Notes under the pieces: generated by a model | Seen by the model: only the letters and a program-made list of their open reading frames with translations | Database searches by the model: none | What the model was told of the DNA's origin: nothing | Program-made: the position numbers and the translations under genes | Part shown: piece by piece, positions 1 to 8,203 of the stretch | Numbering within the stretch: position 1 is the first letter of the stretch | Layout of the letters: each line of letters begins with the position of its first letter | Assembly (NCBI RefSeq): GCF_018129965.1 | Contig: NZ_JAFCKW010000006.1 | Location: 124,001 to 188,000 of the forward strand | DNA: 64,000 bases | Origin: Bradyrhizobium diazoefficiens | GTDB taxonomy: Bacteria > Pseudomonadota > Alphaproteobacteria > Rhizobiales > Xanthobacteraceae | Direction of reading: 5' to 3'

Positions 1-769
1 AATGCGTCGCCGTTTCGGCGCGCGGATAGTCGAGGCGCAAATCCTTGCGCAAGGTCAGGCGGAAGCGGCCCTGCAGCGCGGTCTCGATCGCGGTGACGCA
101 GACCTCGCCGTCGCCCTGCACGCCATGGCCGTCGCCGCAGGAGAACAGCGCGCCCGGAACGAACACGGGCAGGTACAGCGTCGCACCTGCGCCGAGCTCC
201 TTGTTGTCGAGATTGCCGCCCATCGCGCGCGGAACCAGCGAAGAGATGCGCCCCCAGGCTGGCGGCGGCGACACGCCCATCACGCCGAAGAACGGCTTCA
301 GCGGCAAGTCCAAACCCCACGGCATGCGGCCGACCATGCGGGAACGGTCGAGCGGGATGTTGAGGATGCGCGTCTGGTGAAAATCGTCGGGCAGGGTGCC
401 CGAGAGCGGCTTGATCATGTTCCAGCCCCAGTCCTGCCGGAGCTGGACGTCGAGGATCTCGACCGCGAGCACGTCGCCGGGCTCGGCGCCCTCGACAGCG
501 ATCGGGCCGGTGAGGATGTGGCCGGGCAGCATGCGCTCGTTCTCGGCGTGGACCTCGTACATCTCCGGCGGAATGTGAAATGTGTTGCGGTCGGGCAGCA
601 TGTCCGGGCCGCCGCTGATGGTGTCGACCGTCACCTCATCGCCACTCCTGACCGTCAGCACCGGCTTCAGCGCGGCCTCGAAGAAGCCCCAATGACAGGT
701 TTCGGGGCTGGAATGCAGGTGGTGGTGGGTCATTTGCCGCGTCCAATCGGTTGCATCAGAACTCGTCAT
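1..769 (-). CDS. acetamidase/formamidase family amidohydrolase (3' end outside window)
   Basis: Hydrolyses short amides such as formamide or acetamide to ammonia plus the acid (family knowledge). The reverse frame is open from an ATG at 769 to the window edge, about 256 codons, so the C-terminus and stop are missing. Family signatures visible: the N-terminal HHHLHSSPETCHWGFF stretch (about residues 14-29), PGDVLAVEIL in the middle, and the diagnostic SCGDGHGVQGDGEV glycine/aspartate-rich motif near residues 207-221. A second in-frame ATG at 733 (MTHHHLH) is an alternative start that would still keep every conserved motif. It is divergent from the YdcF-like gene. The exact amide substrate cannot be told. 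Confidence 0.85.
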   Translation of the reverse strand, partial: MTSSDATDWTRQMTHHHLHSSPETCHWGFFEAALKPVLTVRSGDEVTVDTISGGPDMLPDRNTFHIPPEMYEVHAENERMLPGHILTGPIAVEGAEPGDVLAVEILDVQLRQDWGWNMIKPLSGTLPDDFHQTRILNIPLDRSRMVGRMPWGLDLPLKPFFGVMGVSPPPAWGRISSLVPRAMGGNLDNKELGAGATLYLPVFVPGALFSCGDGHGVQGDGEVCVTAIETALQGRFRLTLRKDLRLDYPRAETATH

Positions 770-780
770 GAGAACCTGTT

Positions 781-857
781 ATGCCCGGGCTTGACCCGGC
801 GATCGATCCTCTTTCAAGAAGATTTCTGAAGAGGGACGGGCCGGTCAAGCCCGGCAC
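781..857. repeat. intergenic palindromic repeat, GGGCTTGACCCGG family (copy 1)
   Basis: The arms GCCCGGGCTTGACCCGG and CCGGTCAAGCCCGGC face each other around an inner CTCTTTC...GAAGAG inverted pair, so the element can fold into a long hairpin. Related copies lie near 5084-5185, 14829-14921 and 41004-41137. It sits between divergent genes and its right arm runs into the probable N-terminal leader region of the YdcF-like gene. Confidence 0.6.
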
Positions 858-878
858 GATCAGTCCAGCGAGGCTCCC

Positions 879-1682
879 CTGTATTTCGTTCTATCCAAGA
901 CGGTCGGTACCGCGCTGCTGCCGATCAACCTGCTGGTCGAACTCGGCATCCTGTCGCTGCTGCTGATGGCGAGCCGTTTTGCCGCGCTCGGCCGCAAGCT
1001 CGCCGTGGTCACGCTGGTCCTGCTGGCGCTGTCTGCGTTCTCGCCGCTCGGCAATCTGCTGCTTTATCCGCTGGAGTCGCGCTTTCCCGCGTGGGACCCC
1101 TCGCGGGGCGCCCCCGACGGCATCATCGTGCTCGGCGGCTCCGTCGATTCCGACCTGTCGGCGGCGCACCGCACGCCGGTGGTTGCGTATGCGGCCGATC
1201 GCTTGATCGCACCGGCCGAGCTTGCTCGCCGCTATCCCAATGCGCGCATCGTCTTCACCGGCGGCTCGGCGAACCTGATCGCGACCGATGCGAGGGAGGC
1301 CGATTACGCGGTGCCGATCCTGGATAGCCTCGGTATCCCGAAGGAGCGGCTGATCATCGAGCGCGACTCCCGCAACACCTGGGAGAACGCGATCTTCACG
1401 AAGAAACTGGTGACGCTAAAACCGGGCGAGCGCTGGCTCCTCGTCACCTCGGCCTTCCACATGCCGCGCTCGATGGGAATCTTCCGCAAGGCCGGGTTCG
1501 ATGTCGAGCCCTATCCGGTGGACTGGCGGATGGGCGGACGCGATGAGCTCTTCGCGTTCACGCGTCTGGGCAAGGAGGGGCTCGAAAAGACAGAGGTCGC
1601 GGTGCGCGAATGGATCGGCCTTCTGGCATACCGTGTCATGGGACGGACCGGCGAGTTGCTTCCGGGACCGGGCAAGGACTAG
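879..1682 (+). CDS. YdcF family (DUF218) membrane-anchored protein
   Basis: DUF218 proteins (YdcF/SanA/ElyC) are membrane-anchored and linked to envelope maintenance; biochemical activity is poorly defined. The DUF218 core is clear: GIIVLGGSVD, then RYPNARIVFTGGSAN, the SRNTWENA motif and LVTSAFHMPRSM. The first ATG (966) would cut through a hydrophobic helix: the frame is open back to 795 and encodes YFVLSKTVGTALLPINLLVE, the usual first membrane segment of the family. The only plausible upstream initiator is CTG at 879, preceded by GCGAGG, so a CTG start (267 aa) is inferred. A second membrane helix follows (VVTLVLLALSAFSPLGNLLL). The start choice is the main doubt. Confidence 0.8.
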   Translation: MYFVLSKTVGTALLPINLLVELGILSLLLMASRFAALGRKLAVVTLVLLALSAFSPLGNLLLYPLESRFPAWDPSRGAPDGIIVLGGSVDSDLSAAHRTPVVAYAADRLIAPAELARRYPNARIVFTGGSANLIATDAREADYAVPILDSLGIPKERLIIERDSRNTWENAIFTKKLVTLKPGERWLLVTSAFHMPRSMGIFRKAGFDVEPYPVDWRMGGRDELFAFTRLGKEGLEKTEVAVREWIGLLAYRVMGRTGELLPGPGKD

Positions 1683-1741
1683 AACGAAGACGGTCAAACA
1701 AGAACACAGCACCGGCGCCTGATCGCCGGCGGGAGGATGCC

Positions 1742-2524
1742 ATGCAGCAACAGAGCGCAGATCGGATCGATCTTGCCGGGCTCGTCGCCGATCTCAACAG
1801 CCTGCTGCGGCTGAAGACGACGGTGATCGGTATGAAGCTGTTCGCGCGCGTTGCGGACATGGAGGCGATCCCGAAAATCCGGCGGCCGAACGCGGTCCAC
1901 ACCACCGACCAGATCGTCAGCATGGCCTCGCGGCTGGGTTGGACCGTCGGAATCACCGGCGAGGATCTCGTCGGCGCGCAGTGCCGCGCGGTGATCGGGC
2001 TAGCGCCGCAGGACGAAAAATGGCTTGCCGGCGAAAACTATGTCGGCGTCTGGCACGGCACGGCGGAGGACGCGCGCAAGCGCCAGGAGGCGCTCGACGT
2101 GGTTCCCTTCGGACAGTATCAGGCCCTCGCGGTCAGTCCGCTCGCCAGCGGCCGGCTGAATCCGCCCGACATCTGCCTCGTCTACGCGACCCCGGGGCAG
2201 ATGATCATCCTGATCAACGGGCTGCAATATACCGGCTACAGGAAGTTCGAATGGGGCGTGGTCGGTGAGACCGCCTGCGCGGATTCCTGGGGAAGGGCGC
2301 TGAAAAGCGGTGAGCCCAGCCTGTCCTTGCCATGCTATGCCGAACGGCGCTATGGCGGCGTGCCGGACGAGGAGATGCTGATGGCATTGAAGCCAGAACA
2401 TCTCGCCAAGGCCATCGAAGGCATGAAGGCGCTGGCGAAGAACGGCCTGCGCTATCCGATCCCGCCCTATGGTATTCAAAGCGACGTCCGTGCCGGCATG
2501 GGCGTGAGTTACGCAAAGACATAA
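1742..2524 (+). CDS. DUF169 domain-containing protein
   Basis: A 260-residue soluble protein with the DUF169 pattern: an N-terminal LLRLKTTVIGMKLF segment, a central C-containing GAQCRAVIGL, a GRLNPPDICLVYATPGQMIILINGLQY-like region and ACADSWGRAL. The start at 1742 is chosen because a GGGAGGA ribosome site lies just upstream; longer upstream frames run back into the preceding gene. It ends 9 bases before the reductase-like gene at 2534, so the two are probably co-transcribed. DUF169 members are often near metabolic or metal-related genes but the molecular function is unknown. No signal peptide or membrane segment is seen. Confidence 0.8.
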   Translation: MQQQSADRIDLAGLVADLNSLLRLKTTVIGMKLFARVADMEAIPKIRRPNAVHTTDQIVSMASRLGWTVGITGEDLVGAQCRAVIGLAPQDEKWLAGENYVGVWHGTAEDARKRQEALDVVPFGQYQALAVSPLASGRLNPPDICLVYATPGQMIILINGLQYTGYRKFEWGVVGETACADSWGRALKSGEPSLSLPCYAERRYGGVPDEEMLMALKPEHLAKAIEGMKALAKNGLRYPIPPYGIQSDVRAGMGVSYAKT

Positions 2525-2533
2525 AGGCCGACC

Positions 2534-3712
2534 ATGAGCTCTGCGAAATACGACATCATCGTCTACGGCGCGACCGGTTTCACCGGTCAGCTCGTCGCCG
2601 AATATCTGACCCAGCAGTACAAGGGCGACCACGGGCTCAAATGGGCGATGGCAGGTCGCAGCCTCGGCAAGCTCAAATCGGTGCGCGACGCGATCGGCGC
2701 GCCGGGCAATACGCCGCTGATCGTCGCGGACGCGTCGGATGCGGCCTCGCTGAAGGCGATGGCGGAGCAGACGATGTCGGTGATCACCACCGTCGGCCCG
2801 TATCAGTTCTACGGCGAGGAACTGCTCGCGGCTTGCGTCGCCACCGGCACGGATTATTTCGACCTTTGTGGTGAGCCGGTGTGGATGCGGCAGATGATCG
2901 ACAAGTACGAAGCCGAAGCGAAGGAGAGCGGCGCGCGCATCGTGTTCTCCTGCGGCTACGATTCCGTGCCGTTCGAACTCGGCACGTTCTTTGTGCAGGA
3001 GGAGGCGAGGCGCGTCTTCGGTGCGCCGGCCCCCCGCGTGAAGGGGCGCGTGCGCGACATGCGCGGCACGCTCTCGGGCGGAACCGCCGCGAGCGCAAAG
3101 GCGACCTTCGACGCCGTGGCCAAGGATCTCAGCCTCGTCGCGATTCTCAACGATCACTTCGCGCTGACGCCCGGCTTCACCGGCCCGAAGCAGCCGAAGG
3201 GCAACAAGCCGTTCTTCGAGGACGACCTGCAATCCTGGGCCGCGCCGTTCATGATGGCGCTGATCAACACCCGCAACGTCCACCGCTCCAACATGCTGAT
3301 GGGCTTTCCCTACGGCCAAGATTTCGTCTACGACGAGATGGTGCTGACCGGTCCCGGCGAGAAGGGCGAGGCCAACGCCAAGCGCGTGATGGCCGCCAAT
3401 GCGGGCAAAACCGGCCCCGACGCGCCGAAACCGGGCGAGGGGCCGTCGAAGGAAGAGCGCGAGAACGGCCTGTTCGACCTGCTCTATGTCGCGATCGCAC
3501 CGGACGGCCGCACGGTCCGTGCCGGCGTCACCGGCGACCGCGATCCCGGCTACGGCTCGACCTCGAAGATGATCTCCGAATGCGCGATGTGCATGCTGCG
3601 CGACGTCACGGACGTGCCGGCCGGCTTCTGGACGCCCGGCGCGGCGATGCAGCACAAGCTCATCAAGCGCCTGGTGGAGAATGCGGGGCTGACGTTCAAG
3701 GTCGAAGCATAA
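2534..3712 (+). CDS. saccharopine dehydrogenase-like NAD(P)-binding reductase (trans-acting enoyl reductase type)
   Basis: 392 aa. The N-terminal Rossmann fold is obvious: YDIIVYGATGFTGQLVAEYL (residues 5-24) contains the GxxGxxG dinucleotide motif, followed by WAMAGRSLGKL and a VITTVGPYQFYGEELLAACV segment typical of this family. These proteins resemble mycobacterial trans-acting enoyl reductases and eukaryotic saccharopine-dehydrogenase-like oxidoreductases, which act on lipid or polyketide chains. It does not look like true lysine-pathway saccharopine dehydrogenase. It follows the DUF169 gene by 9 bases, so the pair probably forms an operon. Substrate unknown. Confidence 0.82.
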   Translation: MSSAKYDIIVYGATGFTGQLVAEYLTQQYKGDHGLKWAMAGRSLGKLKSVRDAIGAPGNTPLIVADASDAASLKAMAEQTMSVITTVGPYQFYGEELLAACVATGTDYFDLCGEPVWMRQMIDKYEAEAKESGARIVFSCGYDSVPFELGTFFVQEEARRVFGAPAPRVKGRVRDMRGTLSGGTAASAKATFDAVAKDLSLVAILNDHFALTPGFTGPKQPKGNKPFFEDDLQSWAAPFMMALINTRNVHRSNMLMGFPYGQDFVYDEMVLTGPGEKGEANAKRVMAANAGKTGPDAPKPGEGPSKEERENGLFDLLYVAIAPDGRTVRAGVTGDRDPGYGSTSKMISECAMCMLRDVTDVPAGFWTPGAAMQHKLIKRLVENAGLTFKVEA

Positions 3713-3738
3713 GGCGTAGCTTCACTTCTGTCGTCATT

Positions 3739-3785
3739 GTAGGGAGATGGTGGGCACGGCGCTTACGCGCCTTTGCCCACCCTAC
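3739..3785. repeat. GTGGGCA palindromic repeat (single unit)
   Basis: GTAGGG...TGGTGGGCACGGCGC is followed by an inverted GCGCCTTTGCCCACCCTAC, giving a hairpin between two convergent genes. The same unit occurs doubled at 10541-10634. It ends on the stop codon of the polymerase gene at 3782 and may serve as a bidirectional transcript end. Confidence 0.6.
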
Positions 3786-5041
3786 GGGAGTTCCGCGTCT
3801 CCTGTTGCCCTGACCTTGTAAGCCTGCGCGGCGACGATCATGCCCCACATCGCGCCCAGCATCATCCAGAAATGCCGCCAGTGGTCGGTGTCGATCACGA
3901 AGCTTTCGCCGACCGTGCCGATGAATGCCGAGAACACGGCGAGATAGGCACGCTGCCAGGGCACACGGACGAAGACGTGCCTGATGCCCATGATCACGGT
4001 GGTGAAGACCAGCGCAGGATAGCAGACGCCTGAGAGCCAGCCGCCGGACATGAACGCGTTGAGATAGGAGTTGTGGGTGTCCTCGGGAAAGAAGCGGTGG
4101 AATTGCAGCGGGCCGATGCCGAACGGCAGGTCGAGCGCCATCTCCGCACCCAGGATGTGCCGGCCGAACCGGCCGAAGCGGCCTTCGTCATAGCTCTGGT
4201 CGAAGCTCGCGCGCTGCTTGAACATCTCGGCGGTGGACTCGAACGACATCAGCACCGCGATCAGCGCAAGGCCCAGCACCGCGGCGACGATCGCCATGAT
4301 GATGATGCGCGAGCGCTGCGCGTTGGTGCGGCTGCTCAGGACCATCAGCGCCAGCATAAAGGCGGAGGTCAGGACCAGACCGCCCCAGGCCGCGCGGGAG
4401 AAGGCGAGCAGGATCGCCAGCGACATGATGCCGAAGGCGATGACGTTTCGCAGCGCCTTGCCGAGCTTGTCCGAGACCACGCTCTGCAGCGAGAACAGCG
4501 CCGGCAGGATCAGGAAGGCGCCGAGCACGTTCGGGTCCTTGAACGTGCCGCGCGCGCGTCCATAGAGCGTGAGCAGGTCGTCTCCGCCGGGAACCAGGTG
4601 GAAATAGCCTGCGATTGCCGACAGCGAGGCGACCATCGCGCCGACCACGAGGCCGCGGCGGAGCATGTCGAGCCGGGCTGCGGTGTCTTCGGACGTGACC
4701 ATGGCGAAGAACACCACGGTCACCGCCATGTACCAGGAGGTCGCGATCCAGCTCACCACCTCGGGCTGTTCGTAGAGCGGGATCGCGCTGATGGTGTAGC
4801 CGACATTGAGCAGCACCAGCATCAGCACCAGCGGCATCAGCGCGAGCCGCAGCCGCAGGCCGGTGGCGAAGAAGGTGACGGCGGCAAGCAGCGTCACGAT
4901 TTCGTAGGGGCTGGGCTCGATGAAGACGATCGCGCCGGACGCGCCGACCAGCCACACCAGCGCGCGCTGCACGGCCAATACGCCGGGCGCAGCCCGACCC
5001 GCTGCATTCACGTCCCCGACTGTCGCCGCATACGCCATCAT
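3782..5041 (-). CDS. O-antigen ligase-like polymerase (Wzy/WaaL superfamily)
   Basis: 419 aa, mostly hydrophobic with about ten to twelve predicted membrane helices. A large extracytoplasmic loop carries YDEGRFGRFGRHILGAEMALD and an HNSYLNAFMSGGW motif (about residues 320-332), characteristic of the Wzy_C/O-antigen ligase family. Such proteins join lipid-linked glycans at the outer face of the inner membrane. Its place beside a sugar-phosphate transferase, a GT4 and a Wzz-type co-polymerase makes exopolysaccharide polymerase the best reading; ligase activity onto lipid A is the alternative. The ATG at 5041 opens MMAYAATVGDVNAAGR. Confidence 0.82.
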   Translation of the reverse strand: MMAYAATVGDVNAAGRAAPGVLAVQRALVWLVGASGAIVFIEPSPYEIVTLLAAVTFFATGLRLRLALMPLVLMLVLLNVGYTISAIPLYEQPEVVSWIATSWYMAVTVVFFAMVTSEDTAARLDMLRRGLVVGAMVASLSAIAGYFHLVPGGDDLLTLYGRARGTFKDPNVLGAFLILPALFSLQSVVSDKLGKALRNVIAFGIMSLAILLAFSRAAWGGLVLTSAFMLALMVLSSRTNAQRSRIIIMAIVAAVLGLALIAVLMSFESTAEMFKQRASFDQSYDEGRFGRFGRHILGAEMALDLPFGIGPLQFHRFFPEDTHNSYLNAFMSGGWLSGVCYPALVFTTVIMGIRHVFVRVPWQRAYLAVFSAFIGTVGESFVIDTDHWRHFWMMLGAMWGMIVAAQAYKVRATGDAELP

Positions 5042-5083
5042 ACGCTCACAAGCCCAACGCTACTAGTACTCACAACGTCCGTC

Positions 5084-5185
5084 GTCATGCCCCGCGTCAG
5101 CGGGGCATCCAGTACTCCGAGCCGTTCGTGGCAGTCTCGGCTGCCGGCGATGACTGGATCGCCCGGTCAAGCCGGCGATGACAGT
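5084..5185. repeat. intergenic palindromic repeat, GTCATGCCC family (copy 2)
   Basis: GTCATGCCCCGCGTCAGCGGGGCATCC at the left is matched by a right arm ending in GATCGCCCGGTCAAGCCGGCGATGAC; the outer GTCAT/ATGAC ends are inverted. It fills the space between the polymerase gene and the sugar transferase gene, both on the minus strand. Confidence 0.6.
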
Positions 5186-5205
5186 GTGGCTCTGGCACCA
5201 CCAAC

Positions 5206-6753
5206 TCAATACGCGTTCTCGTTCTTGGTCAGCAGCGAGATCGGCGTCTTCAGGAGAATGACGAGGTCGAACAGCACCGACCAGTTCTCGATGTAATAGA
5301 GGTCGAACTCGACGCGCTTCTGGATCTTCTCTTCGTTGTCGATCTCGCCCCGCCAGCCATTGATCTGGGCCCAGCCGGTAATGCCGGGCTTGACGCGGTG
5401 GCGGGCGAAATAGCCGTCGACGGCTTCGTCGAACAGGCGGCTCTGCAGCTTGCCCTGCACCGCATGCGGGCGCGGACCGACCAGGGAGAGATTGCCGGAG
5501 AACAGCACGTTGAAGAGCTGCGGCAGCTCGTCGAGGCTGGTCTTGCGGATGAAGCGGCCGACACGGGTCACGCGTGGATCGTTCCTGGTCACGACCTTGG
5601 ACGCGGTCGGATCGGCTTGATGATGATACATCGAGCGGAACTTGTAGACGTCGATGCGCTCGTTGTTGAAGCCGAAGCGCTTCTGGCGGAACAGCACCGG
5701 GCCGGGACTGTCGAGCTTGATCGCGATCGCCACCAGAGCCATGACGGGGAGCGCTGCGAGCAACGCCAGGCTACCGACAACGCGGTCGAACAGCCATTTC
5801 ATCACCAGATCCCAGTCGGTGATCGGCGCCTCGAACACGTCGAGCGTCGGCACCTCGCCGATATAAGAATAGGAGCGGGGACGGAAGCGCAGCTTGTTGG
5901 TGTGGGCGGACAGGCGAATGTCCACCGGCAGCACCCAGAGCTTCTTCAGCATCTCCAGGATGCGCGTCTCCGCCGAGATCGGCAGCGCGAACAGCACGAG
6001 GTCGACGCGGGTGCGGCGGGCGAACTCGACGATGTCGTCGACCTTGCCGAGCTTGCGCGCGCCGGCGCAGGTGTCGAGCGCGCGGCTGTCGTTGCGGTCG
6101 TCGAACACGCCGAGCACGTGGATGTCGGAATCTTCCTGGCCCTTGAGCGCCTCGACCAGCTGCTCGCCGTTGCTGTCGGAGCCGACGATGATGGTGCGGC
6201 GGTCGAGCCGGCCCTGACGGGCCCAGCGGCGGACCAGCGAGCGGAGAATCAGGCGTTCGCAGATGAGCGCTGCGAGCCCGAGGAAGAAGAACGCGGCAAG
6301 CCACAACCGCGACACCTCGGAGCCGAATTTTGCAAAGAAGGAAATGCCGATGAACAGCAGGAAGACGAACGACCAGGACGAGATCATCCGCGTCATCTGC
6401 CGGAGCTGTCCGCGGAACAGCTGGACCTGATAGATGTCGGCGGCCTGGAAGCAGATCACGGCGGCGACCGCGACGGCGACGATCTGCGCGGGATAAGACC
6501 AGCCAAAGTCGGAAAGCGGCAAGACGTAGCCGACATAGAGCGTGATACCCACCAGGCTGAGCAGAATGAAGTCGGTCACGCGCACGAAGCCGGTGATCAC
6601 GATCGGCGAATAGGCGCGGGCGACCTTCTGGTTGACGACGTCCAGCGCTGCGGGCGAGAGTCGGCGGCGGCGCTCCACGAAAGGCTGGGCAGCCGGCGCG
6701 GCCGCGGCGCTGGTCGCGGCGTCGAGCATCGAGCGTGCGTTGAGCGGTTCCAC
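5206..6753 (-). CDS. undecaprenyl-phosphate glucose-1-phosphate transferase (polyprenyl glycosylphosphotransferase)
   Basis: Starts exopolysaccharide synthesis by moving sugar-1-phosphate from a UDP-sugar to undecaprenyl phosphate in the inner membrane (WcaJ/ExoY family). N-terminal half: four or five membrane helices ([20 protein letters not shown] and following), then a CoA-binding-like/Rossmann region with [16 protein letters not shown]-terminal half is the bacterial sugar transferase domain: [68 protein letters not shown] and [15 protein letters not shown] are all intact. The frame is open back to a TTG at 6882 inside the end of the GT4 gene, but a GTG at 6753 (VEPLNARSM) or ATG at 6729 is more natural; 6753 is used here and is uncertain. 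Confidence 0.88.
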   Translation of the reverse strand: MEPLNARSMLDAATSAAAAPAAQPFVERRRRLSPAALDVVNQKVARAYSPIVITGFVRVTDFILLSLVGITLYVGYVLPLSDFGWSYPAQIVAVAVAAVICFQAADIYQVQLFRGQLRQMTRMISSWSFVFLLFIGISFFAKFGSEVSRLWLAAFFFLGLAALICERLILRSLVRRWARQGRLDRRTIIVGSDSNGEQLVEALKGQEDSDIHVLGVFDDRNDSRALDTCAGARKLGKVDDIVEFARRTRVDLVLFALPISAETRILEMLKKLWVLPVDIRLSAHTNKLRFRPRSYSYIGEVPTLDVFEAPITDWDLVMKWLFDRVVGSLALLAALPVMALVAIAIKLDSPGPVLFRQKRFGFNNERIDVYKFRSMYHHQADPTASKVVTRNDPRVTRVGRFIRKTSLDELPQLFNVLFSGNLSLVGPRPHAVQGKLQSRLFDEAVDGYFARHRVKPGITGWAQINGWRGEIDNEEKIQKRVEFDLYYIENWSVLFDLVILLKTPISLLTKNENAY

Positions 6754-6868
6754 GGATGTCCACGTCCATTCCAAGCCCGGGTGCGGCCTTGCACGCCGGG
6801 CGAGTATCCCCTGGGTCCATCGGATAACGGACAAATCGGAAGATTCTCTAAAGCGGCCCTGAGTGTGG

Positions 6869-8002
6869 TTAATGATTGGCAAACGCGTCGCGGTAGCCCG
6901 CGAGCACGCCGTCCACCATCGCCTGCTGGGAGAAGTGCGCCGAGATACGCTCGCGCAGCCAGCATGCGCGCTGCGCCGTTGCCTGGGGATCGTCGAGCGC
7001 GGCCGCGATCGCCTCCGCCATGGCCTCGGCGTTGCTCGCCGCGAACAAGGCCGGGCTTTCCGGTCCGAAGATCTCGGGAATGCCGCCGACCCTAGCCGCG
7101 ATCATGGGAATGCCGGCAGCCCCGGCCTCGATCACGACATAGGGCATGGAATCGCCGCGCGAAGGCACGACCAGCAGCCGCCCCTTCGAGAAGCCGTAGC
7201 GTGCCTTGACGTGGCCGATGAAACGGATGGCGCCGGAGAGGCCGAGCCTCTCGACCTGCGCCTTGAGCGCTGCCATTTCCTCGCCGTCGCCGCCGAGCGT
7301 GAGCGTAACATGTTTCCCGCCCTGGTGCAGGCGCGCCACCGCATCGACCAGCAGGTCCGCGCCCTTGATGTGCCGGAACTCGCCGACATAGGCGAGGTCG
7401 GTGGCGTCGTCCGCGAGGGTCACGGGTTCGAACTCTTCAGGCGTCACGCCGTTGAAGACGCAATGCACCACGCCCTTGGGCGTGCCGACGATGCGCTGAT
7501 AGGTGTCGCGGGCAAAGGCGCTTTCGAACAGGAACAGGTCGGTCGCGTCCATCAGCGTCCGCTCGAGCCGCGCGTAGAACTCGCCCTTCAAGGTGTTGAG
7601 CGGATAGTGCAGCGAACCGCCATGCGGAGTGTAGATGCGGATGGCGTCGTCAGAGCGCCGCCGCATGCGGACGAAGGCGCCGGCCTTGGCGCCGTGGCCG
7701 TGCATCACGTCGGGCTCGAGCGCGCCGATAAGGCGACGCATCCGCAGCCACACCAGGAAATCGTCGGGCGAGGGTTCGCGGCGGATCGCCAACCGGTGCA
7801 CGCCGAGCTTCAGCCGCGGCGCGAGTTCGGCGAGCGCCTTGTCCGCGCGCTCGCCTCCGGTGAGGCTGTCGGCGAGAATTCCGACGTGATGGCCGCGATC
7901 GACCTGGCCGTTGGCGAGATCGAGGATGTGCCTGATGATGCCGCCTACGGGAGCACGTACGGCGTGCAGGATGCGGAGCGGCCGGTCGGGAGAGGGGGGC
8001 AT
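6869..8002 (-). CDS. GT4 family glycosyltransferase
   Basis: 377 aa from the ATG at 8002 (MPPSPDRPLRILHAVRAPVGG). The frame continues to 8083 but the extra residues are basic and uncharacteristic. The GT-B fold is seen as an N-terminal glycine-rich loop (APVGGIIRHILDLANG), HGHGAKAGAFVRMRR acceptor-side region, and the C-terminal donor domain with YVGEFRHIKGADLLVDAVARL, LTLGGDGEE and the EX7E-type motif VPSRGDSMPYVVIEAGAAGIPMIA. It adds a sugar to the lipid-linked repeat unit at the cytosolic face. It is upstream of and co-oriented with the priming transferase and divergent from the Wzz-type gene. Confidence 0.87.
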   Translation of the reverse strand: MPPSPDRPLRILHAVRAPVGGIIRHILDLANGQVDRGHHVGILADSLTGGERADKALAELAPRLKLGVHRLAIRREPSPDDFLVWLRMRRLIGALEPDVMHGHGAKAGAFVRMRRRSDDAIRIYTPHGGSLHYPLNTLKGEFYARLERTLMDATDLFLFESAFARDTYQRIVGTPKGVVHCVFNGVTPEEFEPVTLADDATDLAYVGEFRHIKGADLLVDAVARLHQGGKHVTLTLGGDGEEMAALKAQVERLGLSGAIRFIGHVKARYGFSKGRLLVVPSRGDSMPYVVIEAGAAGIPMIAARVGGIPEIFGPESPALFAASNAEAMAEAIAAALDDPQATAQRACWLRERISAHFSQQAMVDGVLAGYRDAFANH

Positions 8003-8101
8003 GATCAGAACCAGCGCTCGGCGGCGAATGCGCGAACTATTCTCGAAATATCGAGATGGATTAAGGGCCCTCGTGGTTAACAAACGGTGTTGCTGCTATG
8101 C

Positions 8102-8143
8102 GGGTTGCTCGCGGCGTGATGCAATTAACCGAGCAGCAACCTT
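8102..8143. promoter_or_regulatory. imperfect inverted repeat between divergent polysaccharide genes
   Basis: GGGTTGCTCG and CGAGCAGCAACC flank about 18 bases containing GCAATTAAC, upstream of the Wzz-type gene and also within reach of the divergent GT4 promoter. The right arm carries a three-base insertion relative to a perfect palindrome. It could be an operator shared by the two transcription units, but no regulator is identified. Confidence 0.3.
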
Positions 8144-8203
8144 AATGGAGTGTAATCACCGTGGTTGAGGTAGAGTCGCAGCGTTGCCCTGCGGGAGTGT
8201 TCG

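Noticed and set aside
2..829. Long plus-strand frame of 275 codons at the window start
   Set aside because: It is the complement of the acetamidase/formamidase gene; the minus frame carries clear family motifs and the plus translation is Arg/His-rich with none.
2000..3655. 551-codon minus-strand frame across the DUF169 and reductase genes
   Set aside because: Composition (His, Arg, Gly) typical of antisense shadow in high-GC DNA; plus-strand genes have motifs and ribosome sites.
5206..6882. Full 558-codon version of the priming sugar transferase from a TTG
   Set aside because: The TTG overlaps the end of the GT4 gene, lacks a ribosome site and adds residues not typical of the family; an internal start is preferred.
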